Source: Sorex araneus
Lineage: Eukaryota; Chordata; Mammalia; Eulipotyphla; Soricidae
NCBI RefSeq assembly: GCF_027595985.1
Contig: NC_073304.1
Coordinates: 145,693,246-145,757,245 of the forward strand
Length of the DNA: 64,000 nucleotides
Reading direction: 5' to 3'
The notes under the pieces are model-generated. The model ran no database searches. It saw only the letters and a program-made list of their open reading frames with translations, and had not been told where the DNA came from. The translations under genes and the position numbers were made by a program. Positions 1-10,419 of the stretch are shown piece by piece; positions within the stretch are counted from its first letter, which is position 1; the number at the start of each line of letters is the position of its first letter.

Positions 1-276
1 CCACAAACTGCTCACATCTTGTAGGCTAGTTCTCCCTTTCAGAGAACCTGGCAAGCTACTAAGAGTCTGGCAGGCTCCCCGTGGCATATACATATGCCAA
101 ATACAGTAACAATGATGGGTCTCATTCTCTTGACCTTGAAAGAGCCTCTAATGCGGCACTTTTGGGAAGGATGAGTAAAGAGAGGCTGCTAAAATCTCAT
201 GACTAGGATGAATGGAGATGTTACTAGGCCCACTCGAGCAAATCGACAATCAATGGGATGATAGTGATAGTGATAA
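1..276 (+). repeat. RTE-tailed non-autonomous element, left end cut by window
   Basis: This is the 3' part of a repeat also found at 5.2, 17.0, 39.5 and 39.9 kb. It contains the shared block with agagaacctggcaagctac and the later block around gagtaaagagaggct. It ends in cactcgagcaaatcgacaat followed by gatagtgatagtgata. That ending matches the 3' end of the RTE LINE at about 14,245-14,290, so the element was probably copied by RTE machinery. It encodes no protein. Confidence 0.75.
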
Positions 277-605
277 GCCACAGCAAAGAACCAGTTCCAT
301 GTTCCAGCTCACAGACTGTGCATTTGACCCCATTTTTGTTCACTCAGTTATTTAAGGATCCTGTGAGTTAACACGGAGAAGTCTCTCCTGGCTGAGGGGT
401 ACTCTGGAGCTATCTGGCCTTGTATCCCATTACCCTGACCCCAGCTTGTCATCTGACTGTTATTCCAGTCAGTCTGAGTCAGACAGACACAGTATCAAGT
501 CCATTCCAAAGACAGCTCACAATCTTCAGTTGCCCAACTGGGGGCACAGCTGAGTAGCCTCCTGTTGTCACCATTTCCAAAGGGCACTGGCAAAGGTTTG
601 ATTAT
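277..605. other. No gene or clear repeat seen
   Basis: Unremarkable sequence between two retroelements, with no meaningful open frame. Its last 14 bases form the target duplication of the next insertion. Confidence 0.5.
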
Positions 606-619
606 AAATAGAAAAGCCT

Positions 620-1223
620 GAAGATGTGATCCCGGGGGCCGCACGTGTGTGCGGCCTCTCCGCAGCTACATGAGCATGACTCCAGGCGCCAGCTAAATTT
701 TTCGGCATGGGCAGCTCCTCGCAGAATGTCTCCAGACTAAGAACTAAGCCGCAGCCCCATGCCCGCCCAGGAGGGGAAAGGTATTTCTCTCTCTCGCCTC
801 TTCCTTGCTGGGGGTGAAGGGCGTGGTGACCGCCATATTATGATGACCACAGATGGGGTTTACAAGCTTGCAATGATCCAATATCTGGAAGAAATCTTCC
901 TGGACTTAGTTGCTAAAGTACAGAAATCCAAAACCGCGCGACCTCATATCTCTTCACAACAGATCTGACTAGTGGGGTACTCCTAACAATAATAGTGAGG
1001 TTTGTGTTGAAATATTGAATGTAACCATAGTAAATAGAAAGTAAAGTGAAATTTACCAGTTACATGGGGGGGTGCTGTTTTTGTTTTGTTTGTTTGTTTT
1101 TGGTGGTGGGATATGGGCACTGGTGAAGGGATGGTTGTTTCAGCATTGTACAACTGAGACTTAAGCCTGAAAGCATTATAATTTTCCACATGGTGATTCA
1201 ATAAAATAAAATTCTTAAAAAAA
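620..1223 (+). mobile_element. Composite L1-tailed non-autonomous retroelement, copy 1
   Basis: A GC-rich head of about 250 bp, starting near gtgatcccgggggccgcac, is joined to an L1 3' untranslated region. The L1 part runs from about 870 through aataatagtgaggtttgtg and ggcactggtgaagggatgg to ttcaataaaa and a poly(A). It is flanked by AAATAGAAAAGCCT at 606-619 and 1224-1237, so it is one complete L1-mediated insertion. A second copy at 48,524 starts within a few bases of the same point, so this 5' end is a real family end rather than random truncation. The 69-codon open frame at 759-968 spans head and tail and matches no family I know. Confidence 0.8.
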
Positions 1224-1237
1224 AAATAGAAAAGCCT

Positions 1238-1925
1238 AAGCCCCACCACTGGGCCATAAGAAGAGATACAGCAGGAAAGTAAGTGATCTAAATGGCACCT
1301 TCCCTTCCTCTATCAGCAGCCATGGAGCTCAGCAGGGATGAGCTTACCTCTTTACTTTACATGGCATCTAGTGCTGAAAAAAGTAAAAGGTAGAAAATTC
1401 CAGCTGGATGGAAATATTTACCACAATTACCTTAATTACCATTTAATACAATCTTTTCTTTTCTCCAGGGACTGAGTGACTTTTATCCTAGGTCACCCAA
1501 ATTGGGATCTATAGACAAGAATCTGATCTACACATCGGGAATAGATGTATATGGATAGGACATAGGGTCACCTGATTCGTGCTGGGGCAGAGGGTGAGGA
1601 ATGTGAGAATGCACAGCATTCTAAGGAGGCGTTATACTGTACAGAATAACCAAATTCAGAGGTCTGAAGGAGGGGAGAGAATAAGAAGCTCTGAATGTGA
1701 CCCTAAGGGGCATAATTAGATGGCATAATTAGATAAAGCATTTTAAAACTTCGTCCACAAGTGAAATCCACCTAATGCAAAGTCTCTCACACCAAAGGTC
1801 AAATCAAGGCAACTGACAATTGTCCCTTAAATACATTCCTCCAAATTCCTAATGTTTTCAAAACCAGTAGAATCTACTAGTCAATACTTGAAAACATTCA
1901 GGTTACTGAAACTCAAATTATCTTA
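1238..1925. other. No gene seen
   Basis: No recognisable coding or repeat structure. Moderately AT-rich apparent unique sequence. Confidence 0.5.
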
Positions 1926-2115
1926 AAAATAATGATCGGACTCAGAGATGGCTCCATGGTAAAAGGTATTTCCTGCAGGCAGGAAGCCTTGAATTTCACG
2001 ATCTCTGGCACACAACCTAGTGAGTAATAGCTTTGAGACTGAAGAAATGTCCTGTGACCCCACTGAACACCACAGTTAAGGGTGCAACACCTGGTCATCA
2101 CAACAATAATAAGGG
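1926..2115 (+). repeat. Possible degraded tRNA-derived SINE
   Basis: The order of motifs (cagagatggctccatggta, then gaatttcacgatctctggc, then an A-rich end) resembles a tRNA-derived SINE with decayed internal promoter boxes. It is too diverged to assign to the SOR family and could be chance. Confidence 0.3.
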
Positions 2116-2152
2116 GAAGGGGAAGGGGCAAGTAAAAAAAAAAATTGAAAGT

Positions 2153-2320
2153 GGGGCTGGAGTTATGGTATGGCTAGTAGGGTGCTTGTCTTATGTGTGA
2201 CTGACCTAAGTTCATTTGTAGGCATCTCATATGGTACCCCTAGGAAGTAATTCCTGAGCACAGAGTAAGGAGTAACCTCTCAATATTGCCTTATGTGCCC
2301 CCAAAACATCAACAACAACT
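2153..2320 (+). repeat. SOR-type tRNA-derived SINE, diverged
   Basis: It begins ggggctggagttatggtatg and contains catctcatatggtacccc and aagtaattcctgagcacaga, in the same order as the clean SOR copy at 25,861. It ends in an A-rich ccccaaaacatcaacaacaa stretch. It is more diverged than the 25.9 kb copy and therefore probably older. Confidence 0.75.
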
Positions 2321-2394
2321 GATGTCGGTAGTCCCACAGGTTACTTATGTGAAGTGGGGAGGAGAAAGATAGTCACATTCTCCCCATCCGCCTC

Positions 2395-3039
2395 TGCCAC
2401 ACAGGACCCAGAATTACTGGGTTCTTGTCTCACTTACAGAAAGGAATTTCAGGAGTAGACAAGCAGTGAAGTAAAATAGATTTTATTTGGAGGGTTTTTG
2501 AAGGTGTGGTGGGGGGAGAGAGAGAGGTAGAGAGAGAGGGAGAGAGAGAGAGACAGAGAGAGACAGAGAGACGGAGTAATGCACTCAAGAGAGAACACGG
2601 ACTTCTCCATGTATGGAGAGAGCCCCTAGACACATCCCAACATTAGACATTAAAGCATTAAAAGCACCACATATCAAGAGGGAAGATACATGTGCTCGGC
2701 CACATGGGCACAAGCAGCACATGAGCTTGGGCAGTATATGCCCACCCTTCCTTGTTCAGGGTGGCTTTTATAGGCTCTTCTCGGTTTGCTTTGATTCGGA
2801 AGTCCTGGAGACTTCTTAGGGCTGGATCACCTTTTGATCAGATTAAGGGAGAGTCCAAGGTTTTGAGGAACTTCATGGGGAAGGGTTCAATCTCCTTAGG
2901 GTCTGCTGCTGAAGATCTTATCAGGTCTCTTTTTTCCATATCCACAGGGTGGATCAGTCTTAGGATTTTCCTCCCAGAAGTTTTGTTGACCTAAGTTTTA
3001 TTGCAGAGAGCCTTTCCCTGTCTACCTGCCTACATCACA
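2395..3039 (-). mobile_element. Solo LTR, minus strand
   Basis: Read on the minus strand, the sequence opens TGTGATGTAGGCAGG. It has a TATA box in gagcctataaaagccacc (plus 2,763-2,780), a CT-rich tract (plus 2,510-2,575) and an AATAAA signal (plus about 2,477-2,486). It closes near a TGGGTCC motif. A TATA box followed about 290 bp later by AATAAA, within about 640 bp, fits a retroviral LTR, probably gammaretrovirus-like. No internal viral sequence adjoins it. I could not find a convincing target duplication, so the ends are approximate. The (GA)n tract spans about 65 bp. Confidence 0.6.
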
Positions 3040-3615
3040 ACAAGAAAAACAATAAGAAACAGCAACTACAAATTTAAAAGTATTTTAAAAATCAATGCCC
3101 CATGGACAAAAATTTTAGTTTGATAAAAAGCTGAAGATATCAGTCAGTGATTGTGCATTGTCACAGATTAAAGGAAGGGCATCCTAAAGGATTTCAGTAC
3201 TCAAGAAAGTATGTGACGTTACAACTGGCCTGTTTGTAAAGTCTGGTGTGTTTGCTTCAGTTAATTAAATGTACAAAGCCATGTAATGGAATCATGTTCC
3301 CCCTTCCCTCTGGCTATCAGGGAGCTCAGGCATGAGCCATATCTGTGACATATCTAGAGGTCAATTTATGGCTCTCTAGAGAGAATTTATTTTAGGACTT
3401 TATTTCCATTTCAGAGCATGATGCTTGTGTCTAACATTTATCTTTTACTCAAGTAGAGAGAAGTCACCTTTATTTCTTTTATAGTAACTTGCTTAGAGCC
3501 TTCAGAGAAAACAGGATATAATTTGCAATTAAAGAATGTTTTGACAAGGGCAAGGAGGACTGGTTCAAGGTTGGAAGCTTGCCACAAGAGGTGGGGGCGT
3601 GAAGAGCAGTTAGGA
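3040..3615. other. No gene seen
   Basis: No coding signal and no repeat I recognise. Confidence 0.5.
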
Positions 3616-3619
3616 TAGA

Positions 3620-3870
3620 GAAGGGACCACTATGACAATGATAGATGGAAAAGATCACTCTAGCCAAGAACTGAACGTTGAAAGTAGGTAAAGGGACAAA
3701 CCTTTTTGTACCTGTATTGCAAAACATAATGGGAGGGAAACAAGGGACATTGGTGGTGGGAAATGTACACTAGGAAGAGATGGGTGTTGGAGCATTGCAT
3801 GACTGAAACCAATTCACTTGCAACTTTGTAACTGTGTATCACACAATGATTCAATTAAAAAAAATTTTAA
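3620..3870 (+). mobile_element. L1 3' end, 5'-truncated, older subfamily
   Basis: The order of motifs is that of a shrew L1 3' untranslated region: tattgcaaaacataatggg, gacattggtggtgggaaatg, gatgggtgttggagcattgc, tttgtaactgtgtatcac, attcaattaaaa and an A-rich end. It matches the 45.7 and 53.8 kb tails better than the young 61.8 kb tail. Confidence 0.75.
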
Positions 3871-5160
3871 AGAATACTTTGACCCTTCTTTAAAAACATT
3901 TGTTTTAAATAACATGCATTATTACATTTTCTCAAAAGCTTGTTATATCCCCAAGTGATTTCTTATTTTTCCAAGGGTTCAGTGCCATAGCTTCTGGTAA
4001 TAGGGCTCAGTGTCTTTTTTTTTATTCTCTGAACATCACTAACACACTAACACTGAAACAGAGCTGAGGATTAAACACCACCCCCTCTCATGATGAAGCT
4101 GAGCCGTGTTTCCATGCTCATTTGGGGGAGTAGCATCTCTCTAAAGGACAACTCAGAGAAATACTGTTAACCTGATTTCCCTGAGTCTCAAGTTTTACAA
4201 GACAGTGTTAATACATTATTAATAACACTGTAAATACTGTATCCTACGGAATCTCAAAAACAACAAAGTTAAAATTCTTCAAATACAATTTGTATTATCC
4301 ATCTATTTTTTAAAAAGTTAAGGTAGATTTGGGGTTTCAGCACAGTGTGGAGATGTACATCTGGCTTTCTTCCAACATGGTCAAGGGAAATAAAAGAAAG
4401 TAGAGGACACGTAATATCTACATGCAGCAACAGAGGAGCACATCACAATCAGTAATTTTGTTTATGAACACTTTGGTAGCTAGAGGTAGCTAGGAGACAC
4501 TCTCCACCCTCAGCCCCAGGCTCACACACTGACTTTCGTCTCCTCTGGTGACAAAGCAGTATTTGTACTTTAGGAGAGTAAAGGGGAATACAACATACCT
4601 GAAAGTGCTGCGCTCTTCTTGGCTCTGCTTGGGAAGGTGACTTTCATCAGTGCTCCCACATACAAAGTATGCACTCCACCCTTCTGACTTTCTAGCTCTA
4701 GCATTTGTGCTTTTCAAGCAAAAACGATGTTGATGCAGAAAATGAAATTATATTTTATTTATTTAATTTATAATTTTTCAATCCTATATCTGAGTCTGTA
4801 ATTTACTTAATTTCTGTTTCATTGGAAGTTGTGTGTTCAAAAAATAAATGAGTGGCAGTGTGGTCTCTCTCCCGCCATGTGCTGTTAGGACCCACTTATT
4901 CAGAGAACTGCCATGACAGGCTTTGTGGCCTTCTGAGCAACCTAGACTTCTTCCAGGAACAAGAAAAGCAGGAAAACCAGATGCTTTTGCCAAAGATTAC
5001 ATCTCCAGAATAAGATTAGGTCTCCAGAATGTAACTGTCAGGGAGGTAGGCTGGATGTTGCGGGGCCAAAACAACAACAAAATAGCTGTGTACTCTGTAG
5101 GTAATAGAAAATCACTGAGTAATGCTTACTTGCCAAAATAAAAGTATAAGAACTTGCTGA
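3871..5160. other. No gene seen
   Basis: About 1.3 kb of AT-rich apparent unique sequence. Short open frames here lack codon structure or recognisable motifs. Confidence 0.5.
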
Positions 5161-5164
5161 ACCT

Positions 5165-5737
5165 AGCACTCGAGGTTCTTGTTGAAGCCCCTACGTTGGG
5201 CAGACACTTGGACCCCAGCTAGCTGGAAGCAATAAACCTCGCTATGTGATTTCCCCGGGGCCCCTTGGAGGGGATGGGCTCCAGCTTCCCTCCCCACCCC
5301 AAGCGGAGCTCCTGGCGGCCGAAGACCACTGGAACCTAGCTGCCATGCTGGAGGCTCCTCTCTACACGTTCGGATAGGCCTCATGCATGAAGGTACTGGC
5401 AGAGGAACCCAGGTGTGTATAATCCCATCAATGGTCAACATCCAGAGACTTAGAAGCAAGCTTTCAGAAGCGCGTGGCGCAGCCGAGATCTTTAGCCTGC
5501 TTCTCCCTTTGGGAGAAACTGGCAGTCTTCTGAGAGTTTCCTGCCCACATGGGACAGCCTTGCAAGCTTCCCATGGTGTATTTATATGCAAAATCCAGTA
5601 ACAAGCTGGATCTCATTCCTGTGACCCTGAAGAGCCTCCAGTGCAACATCGTTGGAAGGGCCAAGTCCAGATGGACTTCTAAGATCTCAGGGAAAGGACA
5701 AAATGAGATGTTACTGGGCCCGCCCAAGAAATCAGTC
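5165..5737 (+). repeat. RTE-tailed non-autonomous element, long copy
   Basis: This copy includes the 5' block seen also at 17.2 kb (ttccctccccaccc, ggtactggcagaggaaccca, taatcccatcaatggtcaac). It also has the 3' block with gtttcctgcccacatgggac and gagatgttactgggcccgcc. The RTE-like tail is broken at about 5,737 by a minus-strand L1 end. A plausible remnant of the tail, ttaatggggtatcgtgatgtg, resumes on the far side of that L1 at about 6,172. Confidence 0.7.
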
Positions 5738-6171
5738 TTTTTTTTTTTTTAATTTTTTATTGAGTCACCATGTGGAAAGTTACAAAGTTTTCAGGTTTAA
5801 ATCTCAGTTATAAAAAAAATAAATAAAAAAAAATAAATCTCAGTTATACAATGCTCGAATACCCATCCCTTCACCAGTGCTCATATTCCACCACCAAGAA
5901 TCCTAGTATAGCTCCACCCCGCCCCCTCACACCCCAACCCCCCCACGCCCCTAGCCCCCCCCACCCTAAGCCCCCCCCCGCCTGTGTAACTAATAAATTT
6001 CACTTTACTTTCATTTTGATTGCATACAATATTTCAACAAAACTCACTATTATTGTTTGGAGAGTCTCTCCCCTAAAGTCAGACCTGCTGAAAAGGAAGC
6101 ATTAGATAATTTGTTTTCCATTGCTGAGGATGAAGAGGTATGAGGTCGAGTGACCACACTTAGCGGCCTTT
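5738..6171 (-). mobile_element. Young L1 3' end, minus strand, 5'-truncated
   Basis: It starts with a T-run (reverse-complemented poly(A)) and continues tattgagtcaccatgtggaa. It has the C-rich tract at 5,910-5,985 that mirrors the G-rich 3' UTR of the 61.8 kb L1. It ends in atgaggtcgagtgaccacac, the complement of that L1's 61,455-61,475 region. It sits in the tail of the RTE-tailed element, so it inserted later. A short A-rich tandem duplication lies at about 5,795-5,850. Confidence 0.85.
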
Positions 6172-6184
6172 AATGGGGTATCGT

Positions 6185-7375
6185 GATGTGATTTGCATTA
6201 TCGGCTCTGTTCTCTGTCCTTGAGGAGTGGTAGACTCCAGACTCTAACAGTGCATTCGGTGGCCATGAGCCATTTCCTCACTCCAGCCTGCAGCCACCGC
6301 CAACAGATGCATGAAGGAGGAAACAGGGCCGCCAAGCTGGTTAGTGATCAGTTGCAGTTTATTTTATTTAATTTTGTCTCACTCTGCCTCCTTCAGTCTC
6401 ACCCACTTCCATATTCCTCCTGTCCCCCATGCTAGTCTCTCCATGCTCCTTCTTGCAGCCTTAGTCTAGAGCCCAAACTCCAAGCATTGGGGGTAGCAAC
6501 TACACCTGGGTGATGCAGCACAACCAGCTTCAGGGGGAGCTCTTCTAAGACAAAGATCTCCTGTAGGAGACCAACTCAACTGGCCTGTTTTATTGAAGAA
6601 CATATTTCTCCTCTCCCTAGTCCATAAACAGTCATCTTAGATTTACTTCTTAATGTTTCTAATCATTTTCTATGGACATGGTGAGAGATATATTAATCTT
6701 ATAGGGTGGCTCTCCTGGGGATATCTTGCTATAGATCCCAGACTACAGTGCACAGGCCAGATAGTTCTTTGCTAACACTAGCAGGGCACTTACCAGTTGT
6801 TTCTCTTGGGATCATGACAGAATTTGTCCATGACTGTGCTCTTAACTTATAGTTAAGTATTATGGCTCTTGGCCTTTCCTGTTTTAATGCCAGGGTAGCT
6901 CACAGCTTGCCCTGGTCCATTCAGTCCCTTCGTTGGGACCCTGTTTGGGGGGGCACTAAGAACTAACGGCAACTGAGGCTTAAGTTGAGTAAATATGACA
7001 TGCTCAGAAGTTATTCGGATTCAATTAACTCCCAAGTTACAAAATCATAGCATAACTGACTTCCTGTGTCTATACAAAAGGGACATTGCTCTAAAGTAAA
7101 CTATGCAAAGGACAAAAGGAAAAGAGGGAAAAAAATGATATTTCAATGACAAACACAAATCCAGAGATCTCTGAAGAGTTTGACTTTACAAGTCACTTTA
7201 TAAGTCACTGCTTAGGGGAAATGAGTGATTATTAGACAAGGAAAGCAAAACACAAAGGAGTAGTTAAAGATGAATACCAAGGAAATGGGAGTGCTTTTGG
7301 AGCATTGTGATGGGTGTTACTCAGTAAACCTAAAGTCTCTATGGCAGAGGAGAAAGCACAAACCATGTTACCTAG
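6185..7375 (-). mobile_element. LTR copy, same family as 12,293-13,360
   Basis: Long collinear similarity to the solo LTR at 12.3 kb: ttcttaacttatagttaagt, aatgccagggtagctcacag, the ggaccctgtttggggggg block and a matching right end. On the minus strand AATAAA lies at plus about 6,358-6,372, near the downstream end, which supports minus orientation. The ends are diverged and no clear target duplication was found. Short open frames inside look like chance. Confidence 0.65.
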
Positions 7376-8694
7376 AGAAGTGACCGTGTTTGTGTCTTTA
7401 GATGATTTATTGAGCCCTATCCAGAGGTAGGTTGCACTAAAGGGCAAGGCTCTGTGAGTCTCTGACTCTGTGCACGTTTTTATTTTTTTTTTAATATCCA
7501 AACAGTTCCTCCACTCATGGTTTGAATCTAGTGCTAAATCAGAGAGGAAGGGAAAAAAACAAAGACAAGGAATTTGTATAGCATTCAGCTCTCCTGGCCT
7601 GGAGTTGTTAGTGACCAAGCAAACAGGAAGTGGGGGTGGGAGCCTCCTTCAGAGAACGGAAACACTGAGGAAATGTAGACAGGGAACAGGAGAGCATAAA
7701 CCTAACCAGCTACTTATAAAAAGGCACCTCTTTGTCAATTGAGAATCAGGAGGGCAAGAACCAGGCTTGGGAAGTAGCAGGCTGCAACAGGGCAGGTATG
7801 GAGGTCTGGCTGGGGGCTCAGAGAAAGAAAAAACCACGCCCAGGATTGTTTTCCAAGTTCAAATTATAACCCCTATTGTGGGCCTTTCCTCTGGGTAATT
7901 GGATGCCAAACGAGAGCCAAGAATGATCATTCAGCTTGTCACAGAATTTTACTTTCCTTGGCACATGAGCTCTCAGCTGCCTGGACATCTGTGATGTCCA
8001 CAGATTCTGGGGACTTTGGCAGTTCTGTTCTGCATTTATCTCACCCAGAGTTGGATATGGCTCATGGGAAACAGCTTTAATCTAAATGCTGCATACATTT
8101 CGGACCTGCCTGTGGCAGATGAGAAAAGATTATCTCTAATTATGATGCATTTCTGTAGCAGGGTTTATTGTCAATTTTAAGCCAAAGAAGAGACTCCCTT
8201 GGCCTGAACATCTTGCCTTTTGAAGGTAATGAGTAAAAATGCCCTAAAATAGAAGGGGAGAATGGGTTAGTAAATGAGATTAAACTGGACTATAGTTCAT
8301 CTATAAAATAAACACATCTACTTAAGAAATCTCAGCTATTTTCTTATTTTTATGAAAGGTTAATTTCCATGTGAGTCTAATTTATAAAGCAGAGCTTTGC
8401 CTCTCAAAATTTAGCTTGAGTCACTTATTCATCTAGAACTACAGTCTCTCGCTTTAAACTTATGTCATAAAATATTTTTATTATTTAAAATGTTTTATTT
8501 CCTTTTATTGAATCACCATGAGGTAGATCATTACATAGCTGTTTATGGTAAAATCTTCTCATTACATCCAACCTTGAAGTCTTTCCTACTTGAACCCCTC
8601 TCTACCTTTAATTAGCATACTAAATTGACTAAGCAGTGTCTCTCTTTGTATATTATCTAAATTATTCCAAAACTATAAACTCCGAGACTGGTTC
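7376..8694. other. No gene seen
   Basis: About 1.3 kb of apparent unique sequence with no recognisable exon or repeat. The last 15 bases of the gap to the next element form a target duplication. Confidence 0.5.
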
Positions 8695-8709
8695 AAGAAG
8701 CAGAAGTTT

Positions 8710-8867
8710 GGGGCCAGAGCTATAGTACAGCAGGTAGGGTGTTTGCCTTGCACATGGCCCCCCAGGTTCCATCCTCAATATCCCAAATGGTCCCGCAGCA
8801 CCGCCAGGAGTAATTCCTGAGTGGAGCCAGGAGTAACTCCTGGGTGTGACCCAAAAAGAAAAAGAAA
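8710..8867 (+). repeat. SOR-type SINE with target duplication
   Basis: It starts ggggccagagctatagtaca and has a tRNA-like internal promoter region followed by caccgccaggagtaattcct. It ends gtgtgacccaaaaagaaaaa. AAGAAGCAGAAGTTT flanks it at 8,695-8,709 and 8,868-8,882, which fixes both ends and shows L1-type poly(A) insertion. Confidence 0.9.
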
Positions 8868-9127
8868 AAGAAGCAGAAGTTTTCTTCCATCCTTAACTAT
8901 TCACACACTCATCAGTGAAAGAGCAAGACATATAATTTGGAAGCTATTTTTTTTCTTATACCTCTTCTTGCCATTGTTTTCTTTAGCTGAACTATGTACA
9001 CTTGCAAGGAAACACCACCGCACACACCAGCAGGGGTGTCTCTGATCAAACCTTCATTTGCAGAGATTCCTTCTCCTGAGATTGAGACACCACTTGAAAG
9101 TCCCTCTGACACTCCTTTTTATGGCAG

Positions 9128-9300
9128 TGGGGGTGGGGGGGTGAGGGATAAGGGGCACACCTGTCGATACCCAGGGATACCCTGCCTCTGCACTCAGGAA
9201 TTACTCCTGATCATGCTTGAGAGATGATATGAGATGCGGAGGACTGAATCGAGGTCAGCCTTGTGCAAGGCAGACACTACCCGCTGTACTATCATTCGAA
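9128..9300 (-). repeat. SOR-type SINE, minus strand, diverged
   Basis: gtgcaaggcagacactaccc and gctgtactatcattcgaatc are the complement of the SOR head. ggaattactcctgatcatgc is the complement of its body. No target duplication is obvious. Confidence 0.75.
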
Positions 9301-10419
9301 TCCCTCTAATCACTCTTGAAGACCACACAATGATGTCTCCTCAGTGCTTTATCATATACAAGGGTATATTCTGCAGAAATCTGGAAGGTTGCTGGCATTG
9401 GTTTCAGATTGCCTTGTGCCAACCCTGCATTAAACCACTTCAGTTGGCACAGGAAGGGGAGGATTTAGGTTAAGCAAGATGAAGGAGAAAGAGATCAGTG
9501 CCTGAGACACAAGGCCCACCTCCAGCTCTTTGATTCCCTGAGTTAAAGAGAAGTTTCCAAAACACCCCCTCCCCACCTCCAAAGCTGGTTTTCGTTAAGT
9601 AAAGACCTACATTTTTATTCAAATGACATGGATCCAATAGACATCATGACTGTGATATTTCAAAGTTCTTGAGCAGTCAAGTATAAGCATAGGAGATTAT
9701 TATACAAATACAGGACATCTGAGAAGATTCTTAGCATTGAAGAGCACAGATGTTCCTAATTTCCAAAGCTGACCTGATAGCATCCCAGTGGCCCCAGCTC
9801 TCTCCCAGTTTTCCTTTACATGGGACCTTCCTTGGTAAAATTTTCTTGGTTAACTTCATCTTAGCCCTTATTGAGCTCATCACTGTTATCCCCAGACCCC
9901 TTCCCATAGTCTAACTATGCTGGTGCATAACAGGAATAGATAAACAACAAGGTAAGTAATTTAATAATGTCAAGATATGCTGATGCAACACTTTCTCCAA
10001 TACGCAGAAAGTAAAGTAATATACAAGACATTACCCAAAGTGGTTTTTTAAAAATGCTGAGTTCAAAGTAGGTTTCTTGGAGTTGAATGCCAGCAGGTGG
10101 AAGAGAAAAGGAAGGTCAGCTGCACTTAGATCTAGTGAGACAGACATAGTTTCTCTTCAGGAGAAGTGAAATAGGGCAATCCTGCTAAAGAGACAACTGG
10201 TACAAAGGCTTAGTGCATGGAGAATGAGTGAGGTCCAAACAAAAAAAATGAAGCCCTGGTAATTAACCTCTCAAATAAGAAAGGTTTTTCTGAGATAAGC
10301 ATGTCATAATTCCCAGAGCAAATAGATTTCCCATCTACCTGCTATATTCTCTGAGCACCAATTCTTATTTTTCATTGCATTTGTCCCTGAGATTTGTTCC
10401 TAGACTGCCAAAATGAAGA
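9301..10419. other. No gene seen
   Basis: Apparent unique sequence upstream of the RTE copy. I cannot tell where an RTE 5' UTR would begin within its last few hundred bases. Confidence 0.45.

Noticed and set aside
5163-5591. 142-codon minus-strand frame
   Set aside because: Lies wholly inside an RTE-tailed repeat also present at 17 kb; no conserved frame between copies.
9560-10400. RTE 5' UTR
   Set aside because: I could not identify a boundary or second copy reaching further 5', so no feature was called.
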